DNA of 64,000 nt from Nomia melanderi. Taxonomy: Eukaryota; Arthropoda; Insecta; Hymenoptera; Halictidae. The position numbers and the translations under genes are program-made. The stretch is taken from the NCBI RefSeq assembly GCF_051020985.1, contig NC_134999.1, forward strand, positions 29,359,160-29,423,159. Direction: 5' to 3'. Numbering within the stretch: position 1 is the first letter of the stretch; every line of letters begins with the position of its first letter. This document shows positions 1-11,633 of this stretch, one piece after another. The notes beneath the pieces are model-generated. The model did no database searches, was not told the origin of the DNA, and saw only the letters and a list, made by a program, of their open reading frames with translations.

Positions 1-207
1 ACCACCTAAGACAATTGGATGTTGAGCAATATTCACATTAGAACTTGTCTAAACCAAATCAAAGCTTCTGTCAATTTCCACGAGCGAATGCACCGGATCC
101 CGCCGCAGTGATCGAAACAACTATTTTTCGTTCTGTCGCCGAACCGTCCCGATCAAACCACGAATTCGATTGTCCTCAATATTGTAAAAACTCCGTCACG
201 CTTTCCG
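1..207. other. unique non-coding sequence
   Basis: Mixed-composition DNA with no recognisable gene or repeat. Frames crossing it run into the microsatellite that follows and translate to low-complexity sequence. Confidence 0.5.
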
Positions 208-301
208 GGAGAAAAAGGGAGAGGGAGAGAGAGAAAGAGAGAGAAAGAGTATGTGTGTGTGTGTGTATGTGTGAGAGAGAGAGAACGACATAGAGGGAGA
301 G
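208..301. repeat. compound GA/GT microsatellite
   Basis: An imperfect purine tract of GA, GAA and GGGA units passes into a GT run near 250-268 and returns to GA. Translation in either direction gives Arg-Glu or Leu-Ser repeats, so overlapping frames are artefacts. Confidence 0.95.
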
Positions 302-1032
302 AAAAAGGAGCGATACGCGCGGCACACACGTTGTATTAAATTTTTTTAATATATTCACGGCACCCGACCTCGAGCTGTACATTATTTTTCGTTGTCTCTC
401 TTGTTTGCAGGAGCGCGCGCGTGCGCGATTGAGCGCACGGGCGCACGATCGAGAAATTCTCGCCAGGCTAGTTTTATAGTCTCTTCGTTGTAAATTAAAC
501 GGCGATCACACGTTATACGACGTTTATAGACGTGTATCGTGGATGAGAAGCAAAAGTAATTGTTCGAACGACTTTCGACTCGCGCTGGTTGACGCGTCTC
601 GACTGCGATCGAGATCAAGCCGATCAGCCGGACGCGCGTCGAAAGTCTGCGGCGACGATGTTGGGATCGAAGCGAATTTCTGCGTTCCCCCCGTAATGTC
701 ACGCTCCCGAGACCCCACTTAGCGTCTCGCTGTCATTCTTCGCTATCTCGCAGCGCCACGCAGCAATGATTGAGCCCTCGAGAAGGACAGACAACAATGA
801 TCAATCATTGGTCGATGGGATCGCGCGATGTTACGGAGAGAACTCTTTATATTCGTCTACACGTGTGTACATTACGTTCCCCTCGATCTTACCGTGTAAT
901 CTGTATCTCCGTATCGATGGGAAGAGAAAAGGAAGCAAGAGGAACCCTACAATCGCGCTTTGTATATAGCTTAAATTACATACCGCTGCGTCTTTTAATA
1001 TTATATTGCGGGCAATGCGATCATCACGAACG
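302..1032. other. CpG-rich non-coding segment
   Basis: Moderately GC-rich with many CpG dinucleotides, including a GCGC-rich patch near 410-450. Short open frames overlap on both strands, but none has a recognisable domain. The segment ends at the ATT microsatellite. Confidence 0.5.
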
Positions 1033-1098
1033 TATTATTATTTTATTATTATTATTATTAATTATTATTAATAATATTATTATTATTATTAATTATTT
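1033..1098. repeat. ATT trinucleotide microsatellite
   Basis: Nearly pure TTA/ATT units with phase switches (TAATTATTATTAATAA), which make the tract partly self-complementary. A near-copy of the same arrangement lies about 180 bp downstream. Confidence 0.95.
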
Positions 1099-1213
1099 TA
1101 TGATCGTTATCGAAAAAAAATAGTCCTTAGTCACTGTGCATCGTAGTTATCGATAGGCATCTCGATTTTTAGAGCTGTATCCTGTTTTACCGATTAATAG
1201 GAGTGATAATAAT

Positions 1214-1338
1214 GTTATTATTTTATTATTATTATTATTAATAATATTATTATATATTATATATTATATATTATATTATATTATATTATATTATATTATA
1301 ATAATTATTATAATTATATTTGTATCTATATATATACG
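1214..1338. repeat. ATT / TATAT compound microsatellite
   Basis: Begins with the same TTATTATTTTATTATTATT pattern as the upstream tract, then becomes TATAT/TATTA units and ends in a short TA run. Confidence 0.95.
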
Positions 1339-1887
1339 CCTATATTGCTAGCTTTACAATGAACTGAGGCGCACGGTCAGCCCGGTGAGAGATTTTGTTG
1401 CTTTCCTCTGGAACAGAGAGATAAGACGAGAGGCATGCGTGACACCTCTCCGTGTGCTTTTGGGGAATCGCAATGTACTTGTGGGGACGTCCCACCCTGC
1501 CGCGGCCTACCAATAAATTTTGCCAAGTCGTAAAGCGCTCTGTTGCTCTTTCTTTTTTTCCGTTTCTTTGTTTCGTTCAATTCTTTCGTTTTTAGTTTTT
1601 GTTTCTGTTTTTTCTCTCTCGCTTTCTTCCATCCCGACCGGCGCGCACATTTTCGCGGCGTCCCGTGCGATTCCACCTCCCTCGCGTCCCACCATCCTTT
1701 TCTCCCCTGTTCGCAGATCCAGCGAGAGTTATCGGATGACCGTGTTCCACCCAATCCTCACTCCGCATTGTCCCCTTTATTTCCTACGAAACGGTTGATC
1801 TGCGGCCAGTTTAATTGAATTACAGCCGATTCCGTTTTCACGCGATAGATGCGTTCCGTGTGAAAAGGATTCGTGTTGGAAACATAG
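1339..1887. other. mixed segment with polypyrimidine tract
   Basis: Moderately GC-rich. From about 1537 to 1632 the plus strand is almost entirely C and T, which creates open frames on both strands with compositions dominated by Phe/Ser or Lys/Glu. I see no coding signal. The tract could form triplex DNA or simply be a decayed microsatellite. Confidence 0.5.
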
Positions 1888-2400
1888 ACCTGAGGAATCG
1901 GTGAACTGATGGAATAAACTACATGAAAATTCATGTTAGAATTTTGGTGATCTAAATTAACTCGTTGACTGCCGAATAAATGCTCGTTAAAATTGCTATG
2001 CACTCGAAACTGTTTTCTTAATAAAGCAGAAATTGAAAAGTCAAGATTCTTCGTAGTGATTACTGTACTGTCCTTCTTACATCTTATACATCCTAAAGGA
2101 TTGGTGTGAAGAAATATACTGTAGCTATATGAAGATAGACGTTGGTTGCACACCTAAGGAATTGGTAAACTAATTCAATGAACTATCTGAAAATTCATAT
2201 CAGAATTTAGGTGATTTAAATTAACACGTTGACTATCGAACCTCATGCTGTTCACTCATCGAAACTCCTATGAACTCGAAACAGATCTCTTAATAAAGTG
2301 AGAATTTAAATAAAATGATGAAACTTAAGAATTAATTCTTAATTAAAGAACCAGATTTTTCATAACAATTGCTTCACTGTCCTTATATCTCACACATTCA
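1888..2400. repeat. local direct duplication
   Basis: Two diverged copies (about 1888-2100 and 2152-2395) lie head to tail. Both start ACCT(G/A)AGGAAT, then share GAAAATTCAT, GAATTT.GGTGAT, TAAATTAAC.CGTTGACT, CTTAATAAAG and a final ACTGTCCTT. The shared TTAAC.CGTTGACT motif also occurs near 18615 and resembles one end of a TTAA element, but I could not find a matching opposite end. Confidence 0.7.
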
Positions 2401-2955
2401 ATGAAATTCGGTTCATTCGATGCGTCGCCAAGAAAATTAATTTTCAAGTTTACAAAAAAATGAAGTCACCCCAATTCGAGTGACGTGCCTGATGAAAGTA
2501 TTAACTCGAATCACGTAAAAAGAATATAAATGTTTTTCCAATTAACGGCGAGTCGAAAGGATCGTGTAAAAAAGAGAACAGTGTAATTCGTGTCAGATCA
2601 AAATCGTGTAAAAACCGAATTGGATGTATACTAGTGGTCGCGCCGAGCCCTTTTCACTTTTCGACCCCGTTCCGTCCGGCGTCGTCTGCCCCGTACACGC
2701 TTTCCATGCGCGCGCCACGTAGATTTATTCGAGATACTCGATGCTGGCGGTATATCATCGGTTTGGATCGGTGAAACCATCTTTCTTCGGTAATTGCGAC
2801 TGTTCTTCTTCTGCGTGACACAGGTAGGATTCCGTGGATGTTGAGTTAAATCGTTCTCGTCGCTTGATTTCGGGACTTTTTCTTCGTTTTTGGATGTGCT
2901 GCGGACGTCGTGGTTCCTGCTGATTTTTCTGAGAAGTTTTGTCCTGCTCTCAACG
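2401..2955. other. non-coding segment
   Basis: AT-rich at first, then a small GC-rich patch near 2635-2720. A minus-strand frame of 126 codons covers 2631-3011, is Lys/Arg rich and runs into the TTAA element that follows. I do not regard it as a gene. Confidence 0.45.
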
Positions 2956-3091
2956 TTAACCGTACCTTTGACATGAAAATTCAGCGTTTTCTTTTGTTCA
3001 ATTAATTTCATGTCAATTGAGATTGTTCGATTAATCAGTTTTTCAATTGTCTTTCCCTTCGTTTTTGTCTTGACTAAAAGAAATTTATCGC

Positions 3092-3336
3092 TTAACCCCT
3101 TACCCTATGATGTCTTTCTCAATTGCGCTCCATATATTTTATTGTACATAATTTATTAGAAAAACAGTAAAATTCTAAACTTACTCTATGTCTACGTTTA
3201 CTTAGAAGCATTACAATTAATAATAGAAGAATAATATTCAATTCGGACTTGGAAGAATTAAGTGATATTTATATTTGTTAAGTTTTATTTGAAATCTCCA
3301 TCACGAGTGTGCCACGTTCTTAGAGCAACGGGTTAA
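3092..3336. mobile_element. family E TTAA MITE (copy 1)
   Basis: Begins TTAACCCCTTACCCTATGAT and ends CAACGGGTTAA. The interior CTTACTCTATGT.TACGTTTAC and AATAATAGAA..AATA is shared with the copy at 12657. It is 245 bp, non-coding and nested in a C element. TTAA ends with a CCC start fit the piggyBac superfamily. Confidence 0.8.
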
Positions 3337-3342
3337 CTGGTT

Positions 3343-3560
3343 TTAATGCGTTGAATGCCATGGGGGTCGCAAATTCAATTATTGTAATTCACTCAATTAA
3401 ACGATAATTATTTGAAAACAGCCCTATATTGTAAATTATATTTACGAACCATACCATCCCTGTGATAATAACAACGCAATTCAATTAAATAATATAATAT
3501 TGTATTTTTTTCATTTCGCATATTCTGCAACTTAAAATCATGCGGCATTCAGCGTGTTAA
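3343..3560. mobile_element. family L TTAA MITE
   Basis: Left end TTAATGCGTTGAATGCC pairs with right end GGCATTCAGCGTGTTAA, a TIR of about 17 bp with few mismatches. It is 218 bp with an AT-rich interior, seen once in this window and inserted in the C element just after copy E1. Confidence 0.75.
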
Positions 3561-3625
3561 TTTTATTTTGTAGCCAGTCATTTGACTGGTTATGGCAGGA
3601 ACAATGCCAATAAGGTTCGTGTTAA

Positions 3626-5519
3626 TATTATCGTTTGTATTCGATTAAAACATTTAATCGAATTTTGTATTACGTCTGTTGCTGCCTTGTGTATTTCTTT
3701 GAGCAACGACTTTCGTCAATGCTTTGCTTCTGTTCGGTAGGTAAACTACTTATCATCATATCACATAGTTTCTACTTCTGTAAAATATTCGGTTGAGTTA
3801 CAAATGATTTTTGTTGCGTAACAAAATTATAAACTAGAGCAGAATCACTGAATTACTGAATGGTAACTAACTAACAGGACTGTTAAATGTATGGTAGTTG
3901 AGCGATGATCGTCAAAGTGGTGTTTTTTTAGAATTAGAGGAAGCATCTGATAAACTTATTGAAGATGAGAAATAGTGAAGTATATTCATGAATTACTGTC
4001 TTCTTTCAAAATAAAATGTAATTATTAAAAATGATTAGAAACTTTTAAATGGCGAAGTAATTAGGAGTTAACTACCTAAAGAAATTGCAGAATAACTTGC
4101 ACCAACCGTTAGTTGTTCCTTATAATAAAATACTGTTAAACGGAATGAGGAATAGAAATAATTAAAACATTAATCAATTCTGCCAATAAAATTACTAATT
4201 TATTTCTTTTGTTTTTAAACTCGGTGTAGTACGTTTTTCCACTTCTACTGGAAATTATTTATGACTTGATTTAATGTTCAATGACGAGTTATTGAATGGG
4301 TGTTACAGTAATGCTTGAAAAACATAATTATATAATAATAATGATCACGATAATTAAATCGGAAAAAGTAATACTCTGCAATAGTAATTAATGTATATTA
4401 ATGGCATACTTCAGATGACGTAATAACATTGCATTTCTTATTCCTTATTCTGCAAAGACTTAAGTGAATCTAGATTGTGGTTGTCAATAAAATTCCTCAT
4501 TTTCAGAAAAACTTATTTAACCATTAGTAAAATTGACCAAATGCGAAATAAGGTAAGTTTCGTTAAGCTTAATAAGATCTTACTATTTTATTGCGTTGAC
4601 ACGTCGGATAGCATGAATTCACGAACATTACTATATGATAAGTATCGATTTTTATTCTTTAAGTATTTGGAAAAACATTTTAATATTTTACATTTATTAT
4701 AAAAATCAAATGTTCTTCCTGTGCACGTAGAAGAAACGAACCATAAACTTATACGTATAAGGATAAGGCTAATTATTGATTCCTTTTATTATAACTCCTT
4801 CATTTCTCTCGCTACCTCGACGTTGCTTGCAATTAAATATAATAAGTATAATTATTGTATATTTATTTCATTACAGTATTATTATCCGGAGGAAAATCCT
4901 GTGATTTTTGTACCTTCCTGTTATTTAATTAATCTGACACTCAACGACTATCATTCCGCAGGATGATTAGTTACATATCTCAATATTTTTAAAATATTGA
5001 GAGAGTCGAGTTGGAACTTGTTTCCGACTTAATCTTATCACTATTTAGTTGCTTACTTCCTCACTAAAGCTGTTTACAAACATACATCAGAGAGTCCATT
5101 TTATACTTTCCTTCAACGATTCTCATTTTTATCTTTGATTATAAATTTTTGCAATTACTATACACAGTTTCAAAATGTATTACCCAGATAAAGTAACTTA
5201 GAATAATTGTTTATATACAATCACTGATTGATACAAAAAATATTCATATGTAATTAATTATACATAAATCATAATTAATGTATTTTTGGGACAAATGTTT
5301 ATTTCTATTTTCTTTATGAATAAGAGAAGGAAAATACACTGAACAATTTCATATGGATATTTTCAAATTTACAATTGTAATACAAAAAACAAACGACCAA
5401 AATTCACAATAAAAATGCTGTGTTCCTTTTTTCCTTATTAAGTAAGTATGTCACGATCGTTTCCTTATATTTTAGAATATTTCATACGGCATAACTTCAA
5501 CACAGAACGTCATTAACGA
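3626..5519. other. AT-rich non-coding spacer
   Basis: Long AT-rich stretch. I see no gene, no paired TTAA termini and no tandem repeat. The open frames at 4475-4702 and 4721-4966 have compositions expected of random AT-rich DNA (Ile, Leu, Tyr, Asn, Lys). Confidence 0.5.
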
Positions 5520-5935
5520 TACGTGCCTAAAAAAAATTGGCTTTTACTCTCACCTCGTACCAGGAAGAGAGTCTGCGTACCTAATTCAATGTTTGCTAAT
5601 ACCTTTCTTCGTATACGTCTTCCGGTCCGAGGCGATACGTCTCGTTTTTCGTATCGAGCGGAGCTAATTGAGTCAAAATGTACCGTTCCTCGTTGAACGA
5701 CGTATTGTGACAGGAATGATAATTTCGTGCAAACACTCAGCTATTTTGCGCCTGCGGGAGGCCTGCCTCGATCACGAATACTCTCCTTATCCTCGTTCCT
5801 TCGTGGATCGTTCGCATTCCGGCTCGTTACGATCCGAATGACGACCATTTCGAAGCGGTACCCGGGAATGACTCGCCGGAAACTCGTTTTAAATACACCG
5901 CGGCTGGGAATTCAGAATCAAAAATTATTTTAAAT
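5520..5935. other. small CpG-rich island
   Basis: Locally GC- and CpG-rich between AT-rich flanks. The one short plus frame (68 codons) has no recognisable domain. No promoter or splice signal stands out. Confidence 0.45.
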
Positions 5936-8719
5936 GAACTTGGGTGTTAGCACGTCGCCGTTTGAAGCGAATCTTCGCCGGTTTGCGCCTCGAATGTCTT
6001 CGTTTTACTTGTCATTCTACTTGTTACGGATTTTTGGATGTTTGCCATAGACAGGACATTGTTTTCTTTCGACACTTTGTACACTGGTGCCATTTTCTAT
6101 GGTTTTGAACGTGTGGATCATCTTGGTAATTTGTGAATATTACCGATTTGAAGAAAGTAAAATTTGTAATTGAATGGTTGATTTATTTTATATTTCTATA
6201 AGAATAGAGAAATCTGTTTTTCAGTTGTTGTGCATGTGAATCAATTTGATAACTTATGGATATTATTAATTTGATGAAACTTCATTTTATAAGAAGATAT
6301 TGACTAATTAGACGTGGATTTATTTATCATTTTTATGAAAATGAGGAAATCCTATTATATAATTATATTTCAGGTAATTAGTACTTAATTAATGACTGGT
6401 AACGATCAAACCTAGGCGCAACTGAAATTAGTCTCCCTTTTTAATGTTTGCTGTATTCAGTACAGTGATCACAGTAAAATAAAACATAATTTAATTTTTT
6501 TAATATTTTTGCTCATAGCAAATTTCTATTTCTACACGTTCGAAGGTAAAATGTCAGTGGCACAGCTTTTAGAGAGATGATTGTCATTCTTTTCATTTGA
6601 TCTTATGGATCAAAGAACAGCTGGAACAACGATCTTGTACAAGTCATCACTTTCGCTAAAGGTTAATGAGTTTTTCATTATACACGTCTGAGTTAGGTCT
6701 GGGTTCATATAAACGTCAATTACAGTGCAATTAAAGGTCTACAAAATTAGAACCTCTAAGTTCTAAACATTGACAAACAAATGGAAGAATGTCGTGTAAA
6801 TTTAATCAGAAGAACGAAAATATATTCTTACGAAGTGTCATAGCAAAATATACAAAATGATCAAACATAATTTATAAACATGAATTCACGACATATTTAA
6901 ACAATTTTTTAAATTATTAATATTCTCCAGTATCTTACATTCTTTTTATCCAATACAGAGATAAAACGATATATAACATACATTCACTTTATCATAATAA
7001 AAGATAACATCCTCTATTTACTATTAATATTCAAATAACACTTTTCACACTTATGTCATCTATCAAACCTCCAATTACACGAAAACTAAATTTATTGTCC
7101 CACAATCTTTATATGTTGCCTCACCTCAGTGTTCGAATAACACTGTTCGAAATGCTACATTCACCTGTACTACATTACATTTGTTACTACAATACAATAC
7201 CTATCTTAAGTGCCCTGTTCAAACTTGCGCTACGTATCGAGGCTACAGTTATCCCGAAACATTGTAAAGTCATCGTGTATGTACCGCTTTCACCGAGAAC
7301 CGAGATGGCAATTTTTCCAGTATCCGCGGCTCGTGCAGAATTTTGCAATTGTGCAACAAGCTTTAAGCCTTCAGGAGTACACGGCATGGACGAACAAGAT
7401 TGCAGACGGAGCGTCCTGTAGACTCCATGCTTCTACTGGAAGCTGCTCTCACCTCCTGGGGCAAAAGTCGTGAGCTGAATGTCACGGTGATTGAATACAA
7501 CCCGTTGATGTGCTTTCCGAGACGAGAGCAGTGCTCCTCCTTTTTGATGTCTTTCCTGGATTTATAAATCCATTTTCATTGTTCCCTGTGGCGACGTTGG
7601 CTTCTTAATAACAGTGCCAGTCTCTTTTCACTCGGCGATATAAATAGAACTAATTACTGAACTGTGAAACTTCGTGCGCTTATGGCACGCGAAAGTCTTC
7701 AGGCAATTAATATAATATTAGCATCAATAACGTTTAAGACGCGTTTGTATTACTTGGAATTTTCTCGGGCCATTCATAATGAAAATATTACTCAATTTAA
7801 TTTCATTTAATGTAGGTTTGCTTACGAAAATATAAATTTCTATACTTTCTAATGTATTAATTGCACTCGTATATCGCGAAATTGTTTTTGTTCGTTAAAC
7901 AATTTAATAAATGTATAGGATAAGTATTCTTTTACTTTTGATGTTATAAGCGTTGATGAAAACACGGTCGTATATATTCACAAGTTAATTAAAAGTAATT
8001 GTAACGTTGTAAACTTGCTTGTATACTTTCGAAGTAACTGAGATTATTATATGCTCCGGTTTGTGTCGAGTTAACATAATTTAATTAAGGAAGTGTATTA
8101 TTATATAACTGAACAATAATTATATGGAGTACTTATATAATAATGAGCTCAGGCGAATAATGGCGTGAACAATGAAATCTTTATACGAGGGAACTTTCGA
8201 TGTTGTAAACGACATTTCTTTTTTGTACAAAATTCCCCCACTTATGGTTATCCTGCTTTTGAAAATACACTTTCCTACTAATTCTCTGATTCCTAAAATT
8301 CATTTATAAATTGTCGCAATGCACAAAACAGTTTAAAAGAAACGTGCAATTCAGAAATCTACATAATTTCATCGAAAGCATTATAATTTACGTATAATAT
8401 GTATTATAACGGATATTTTTGATCGTTCTGATTGAATCACTATTGAAAAATTACAATATAATTATAAAGTAAACGATTAAGTGTAATTAAAATATAATTA
8501 TATAATAAAGGATTAAAAATAATTATACAATTTTATTTCTTTAGCCTCAGCAGAGTCGAATATCCATCGTACCATTCAACTCTGTAACTCATCGAACTTC
8601 TACATCTCACTTCTTATCCCAACAACAGTCTCCAAAAATCCATAAATAACTCAACCTTTCTGAAGTCCCCCAAAAAACAGTTCCCACATTTCCAGAACCG
8701 TCATTACACCATCATCCCG
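5936..8719. other. AT-rich non-coding spacer
   Basis: Mostly AT-rich. A slightly GC-richer patch at about 7230-7560 carries overlapping short frames on both strands (up to 122 codons), none recognisable. No paired TTAA element was found. Confidence 0.45.
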
Positions 8720-9552
8720 CAGCTAAAAAATTCGTCTAACAGCAAAGTCCGCCGCAAACCAGCCTCCAACTACAACCGGTAGTGCGTACCGCAAGAAAGC
8801 AGATCCCGACTTTCGAATACTCTGCTAACCGGCCCGTTACCAAGATGAATGGGGCTCCTACCGGATTTCTTTCCCCTGAAAAGGGGAGATTCTTTCGAAG
8901 TACCCGGCAACAAATCACCGTCGAACAATGAGCGGGCGTCAATGAAACGCATTAGCGGCGTGCCATCAATCATTCGTTACCGCGGCTGTCAATTCGACGA
9001 GATTAAACACGGCACACGGAAAACGTCCGGTGCGTCGCGTCGCGCTAAGGTCGCGCGTCGCGGCCCGTTGCACATGCGTAACGGCCAATAACGTCGCATT
9101 AGCGACCGTCCATCAGTATTCCCTTAATCTTGGACGATTCCGCGTAACCGCTAATTCGCGACCACGGAGAACTCTCTCGCCCGCGCGCCGCGAGAGCGTT
9201 TCCACATACTTAAGAACAAGTTATGGGCATGTGCGAAGCGGTGTGGTAGCGGGCAGGAGCTTCCCATGGAACTCTCACCTCCGCGGGCGGAAAGTGAACT
9301 TCGTGGACGCCGGCTGCGGCTGCAGCGGCGGCGTTGTAGCCGGCATCTTTTTTGGGGGGAAAGGTCGGCGAAAAACGACTCGGCAATCGCTACTATAATA
9401 GCGCCAATGCCACGGGCCGCTTTCACTCAGCAAGAAACGGCAGTTTCTTCGGACGCGGAAACTGCAACGCCTCTGACCTTGCCTCTGCTGCGACGTTCTG
9501 CGGTACCGATGACATCGGTTCTAGGTCGTGCTGGCTCATCTGGTTGGGGATT
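8720..9552. other. CpG island without a gene
   Basis: Strongly CpG-rich, with GTCGCGTCGCGC-type sequence near 9034-9065 and a GCGGCN-rich patch near 9310-9345. Frames stay open in several phases on both strands at once, which reflects composition rather than coding. It ends exactly where the H/D/B element chain starts. Confidence 0.55.
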
Positions 9553-10083
9553 TTAACTCTTTGCACTGGTATGTCATGCTCGAGATGATAATATATATTT
9601 GTTATACGTTATTTATGGTACTTTAACCGTTTAAGTGCCATTTTTCGTATAGGTCCGATAGTGGCACGATCGCGCGTCTTTCGTTTCAGCTGAGAAACTG
9701 AATTGTGCTTTTCTATTTTTAAGTAAAAGAATTCTAAATGGTACGATCGAGCCATTTTTCTAGTTCTAAGTAGTTGATGAAACAACTGAAAATAAATAGT
9801 AAAATAGGAAACAGATAAATAAATTTAATTTAATCCTACGAACCGATAGGCTGGCACGTTTAGGTAATATAACGGTGAAACACGAACGCGCCGCTTGGCA
9901 CTTTAACGGTTAAAAAGCACCACATTTTATACGATTATGAAAATTAAATCTTGTTATAATAATAATGAATGAAATAAATATAAAACGTTGAATTCTGCCG
10001 CTGTAAATTACTTTAATTCATTCCCCTAGAAATAAATGCGAGTTTGCAACAATATTGAAAATAAATCGAATGCAAAGAGTTAA
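9553..10083. mobile_element. family H TTAA element carrying a D insertion
   Basis: Left end TTAACTCTTTGCACTGG.ATGTCATGC and right end ATCGAATGCAAAGAGTTAA match family H (compare 51916-52163 in opposite orientation). The interior AAAACGTTGAATTCT and CTTTAATTCATT..CCTAG is diagnostic. A D element splits it at a TTAA. Without the guest the host is 244 bp; the uninterrupted copy at 51916 is 248 bp. Confidence 0.85.
9623..9913. mobile_element. family D TTAA MITE (copy 1)
   Basis: Left end TTAACCGTTTAAGTGCCA pairs with right end TGGCACTTTAACGGTTAA, differing at one position in 18. It is 291 bp. The interior TCAGCTGAGAAACTGAATT and GAACCGATAGGCT recurs in the copy at 28637. It is inserted in the H element with a TTAA duplication. 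Confidence 0.88.
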
Positions 10084-10260
10084 CGCTGAGACTATCGAGC
10101 TATTAATGTGGCTATTCCTTAAATTTTTATAAAAATTAGAACGTGTTCCTTGGATTCGAAGAGTCGCCTAGTTTTGGATCTATGCGAACATACAAATTTA
10201 TTTAAAAATTTCCATTTTAGGTAATACATACGATTTTGTAGCAAAGATGAGAAGGAAGAA
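10080..10260. mobile_element. family B fragment (copy 5)
   Basis: Starts at the TTAA that ends the H element. ATTAGAAC...GAAGAGTC.CCTAG is the reverse complement of the interior of the B copy at 14613-14833. The opposite end is not recognisable, so the right boundary is approximate. Confidence 0.5.
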
Positions 10261-11633
10261 TTGTTAATTATTTGGCATCGCAATTTTCGTATTACACTAT
10301 TGTCAAATTATTCACGTTATTAAACATTTTTATTCAACATCCGCCATTTTGTACATTATAATTGTTTTCAAGCCACCAATGTCAAACGATTTAATCTAAT
10401 TTCAAAATTCTCTATTACAATTAATGATATTAAACGATTATCATGTACGTAACTTAGAATAATAAAATAAGGATAAAGCTTCGAAAGTTAAAACGAAACT
10501 TCACAAAAGCACCGATTCGTATTACAACAGTTCACATCGATTTCTCAAGAATAAGCGAATAAACAAAAGTAATAAATTTCCTGCGAAAATCGATGCCTAG
10601 AAAAATAAAATCCTGTGAAAGGATTCACGCCAGATAAAGATGTTTTGCAATAAAAAACCAGTCTCGTTTAACGCTGCTCCGCAATAGTGAAGGAAACAAA
10701 ATATTACCGTAAGCAGACAAAAAAATCCATTACTTAACTATAATGTAATTTTAATAAACTACGAGAAATATGACCAATAAGAACCACGCCGCGGACATGT
10801 TTCTCATAGTTCTGAATGTAAAGCGGCATACTTATGTTACATTCTGACACCTAATATCGGTCGTTAGGCTAGACTTTACCTTCGCGTCATACAAATTCGC
10901 ACAATACCGGCGCGTTACGCGTATCTACGGAATCGTTTCAATATTTCTAACTCGATCAACTTTCGCCGTTAGCCTTTCGCGCGTTACCTAACCGATTTTC
11001 ATCAATACGATCGAACAGAGGTCCGCGGTTCAGTGGGAAATAGGTGATCGATGGTAACATTACCAGTTGAGGATCGATACATAGATCGGTATTATTTAAT
11101 TCCATTCAAAACGAATTTGTACTTTTTACAAAAAGAGATCAATCTAATTTAATTATATTTTTTAAGATTATTTTATTTCACTATTAACATAAATTCAGTG
11201 TCCTTTCGTTTTATAATCGTTTAACAATTCTCAGAAAAATTTCCTTTAATTTTCTTTCGTGCAATACGATAAACATATAATTCTTGAAGAGATTTGTACA
11301 TTTGGAAAGAAATAAGAACCATTTCTATTTTCTTGCCATTCGTGATTACCAAGACTTAAATAATTGAAATAAAATTATTTGAAAATGCATTTTACTCGAT
11401 TAATACTGGCACAGTTTCAATCTATCAAATATGTAAAATACATAAAACAGTAACTTTCATTATTATTGCAATTTGCCCATGACCGAAAGACTGTTGGTAC
11501 CAAACCCAGTCACAACGAAATTCATATTAAATACAAAAAGTTAAGAGCCAATGAAGCGCTTCAGTAATCGAACTTTAGAAACTTCAAAAAGTTATAAAAC
11601 CTTAAAAGATTCAAAGATTTAATCGATTTAGCC
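10261..11633. other. AT-rich non-coding spacer
   Basis: AT-rich, with a slightly GC-richer, CpG-containing patch at 10770-11060. No gene or paired termini recognised. Confidence 0.5.

Larger units (their letters stand above)
2956..3625. mobile_element. family C TTAA element, interrupted twice
   Basis: Left end TTAACCGTACC and right end GGTTCGTGTTAA match family C. The interior GATTGTTCGATTAATCAG and the right-hand CCAGTCATTTGACTGG palindrome recur in the copies at 21380, 25032, 28248 and 31336. Elements E (3092-3336) and L (3343-3560) interrupt it. Removing them with one TTAA each leaves about 215 bp against about 264 bp for intact copies, so this copy has also lost sequence. Confidence 0.75.

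Noticed and set aside
208..301. Arg-Glu and Leu-Ser repeat proteins from frames across the GA/GT tract
   Set aside because: Translated microsatellite; not a gene.
9030..9590. Overlapping frames with Gly/Cys/Ala-rich sequence near the GCGGC patch
   Set aside because: The patch is a short GCN-type repeat and both strands are open; no gene structure.
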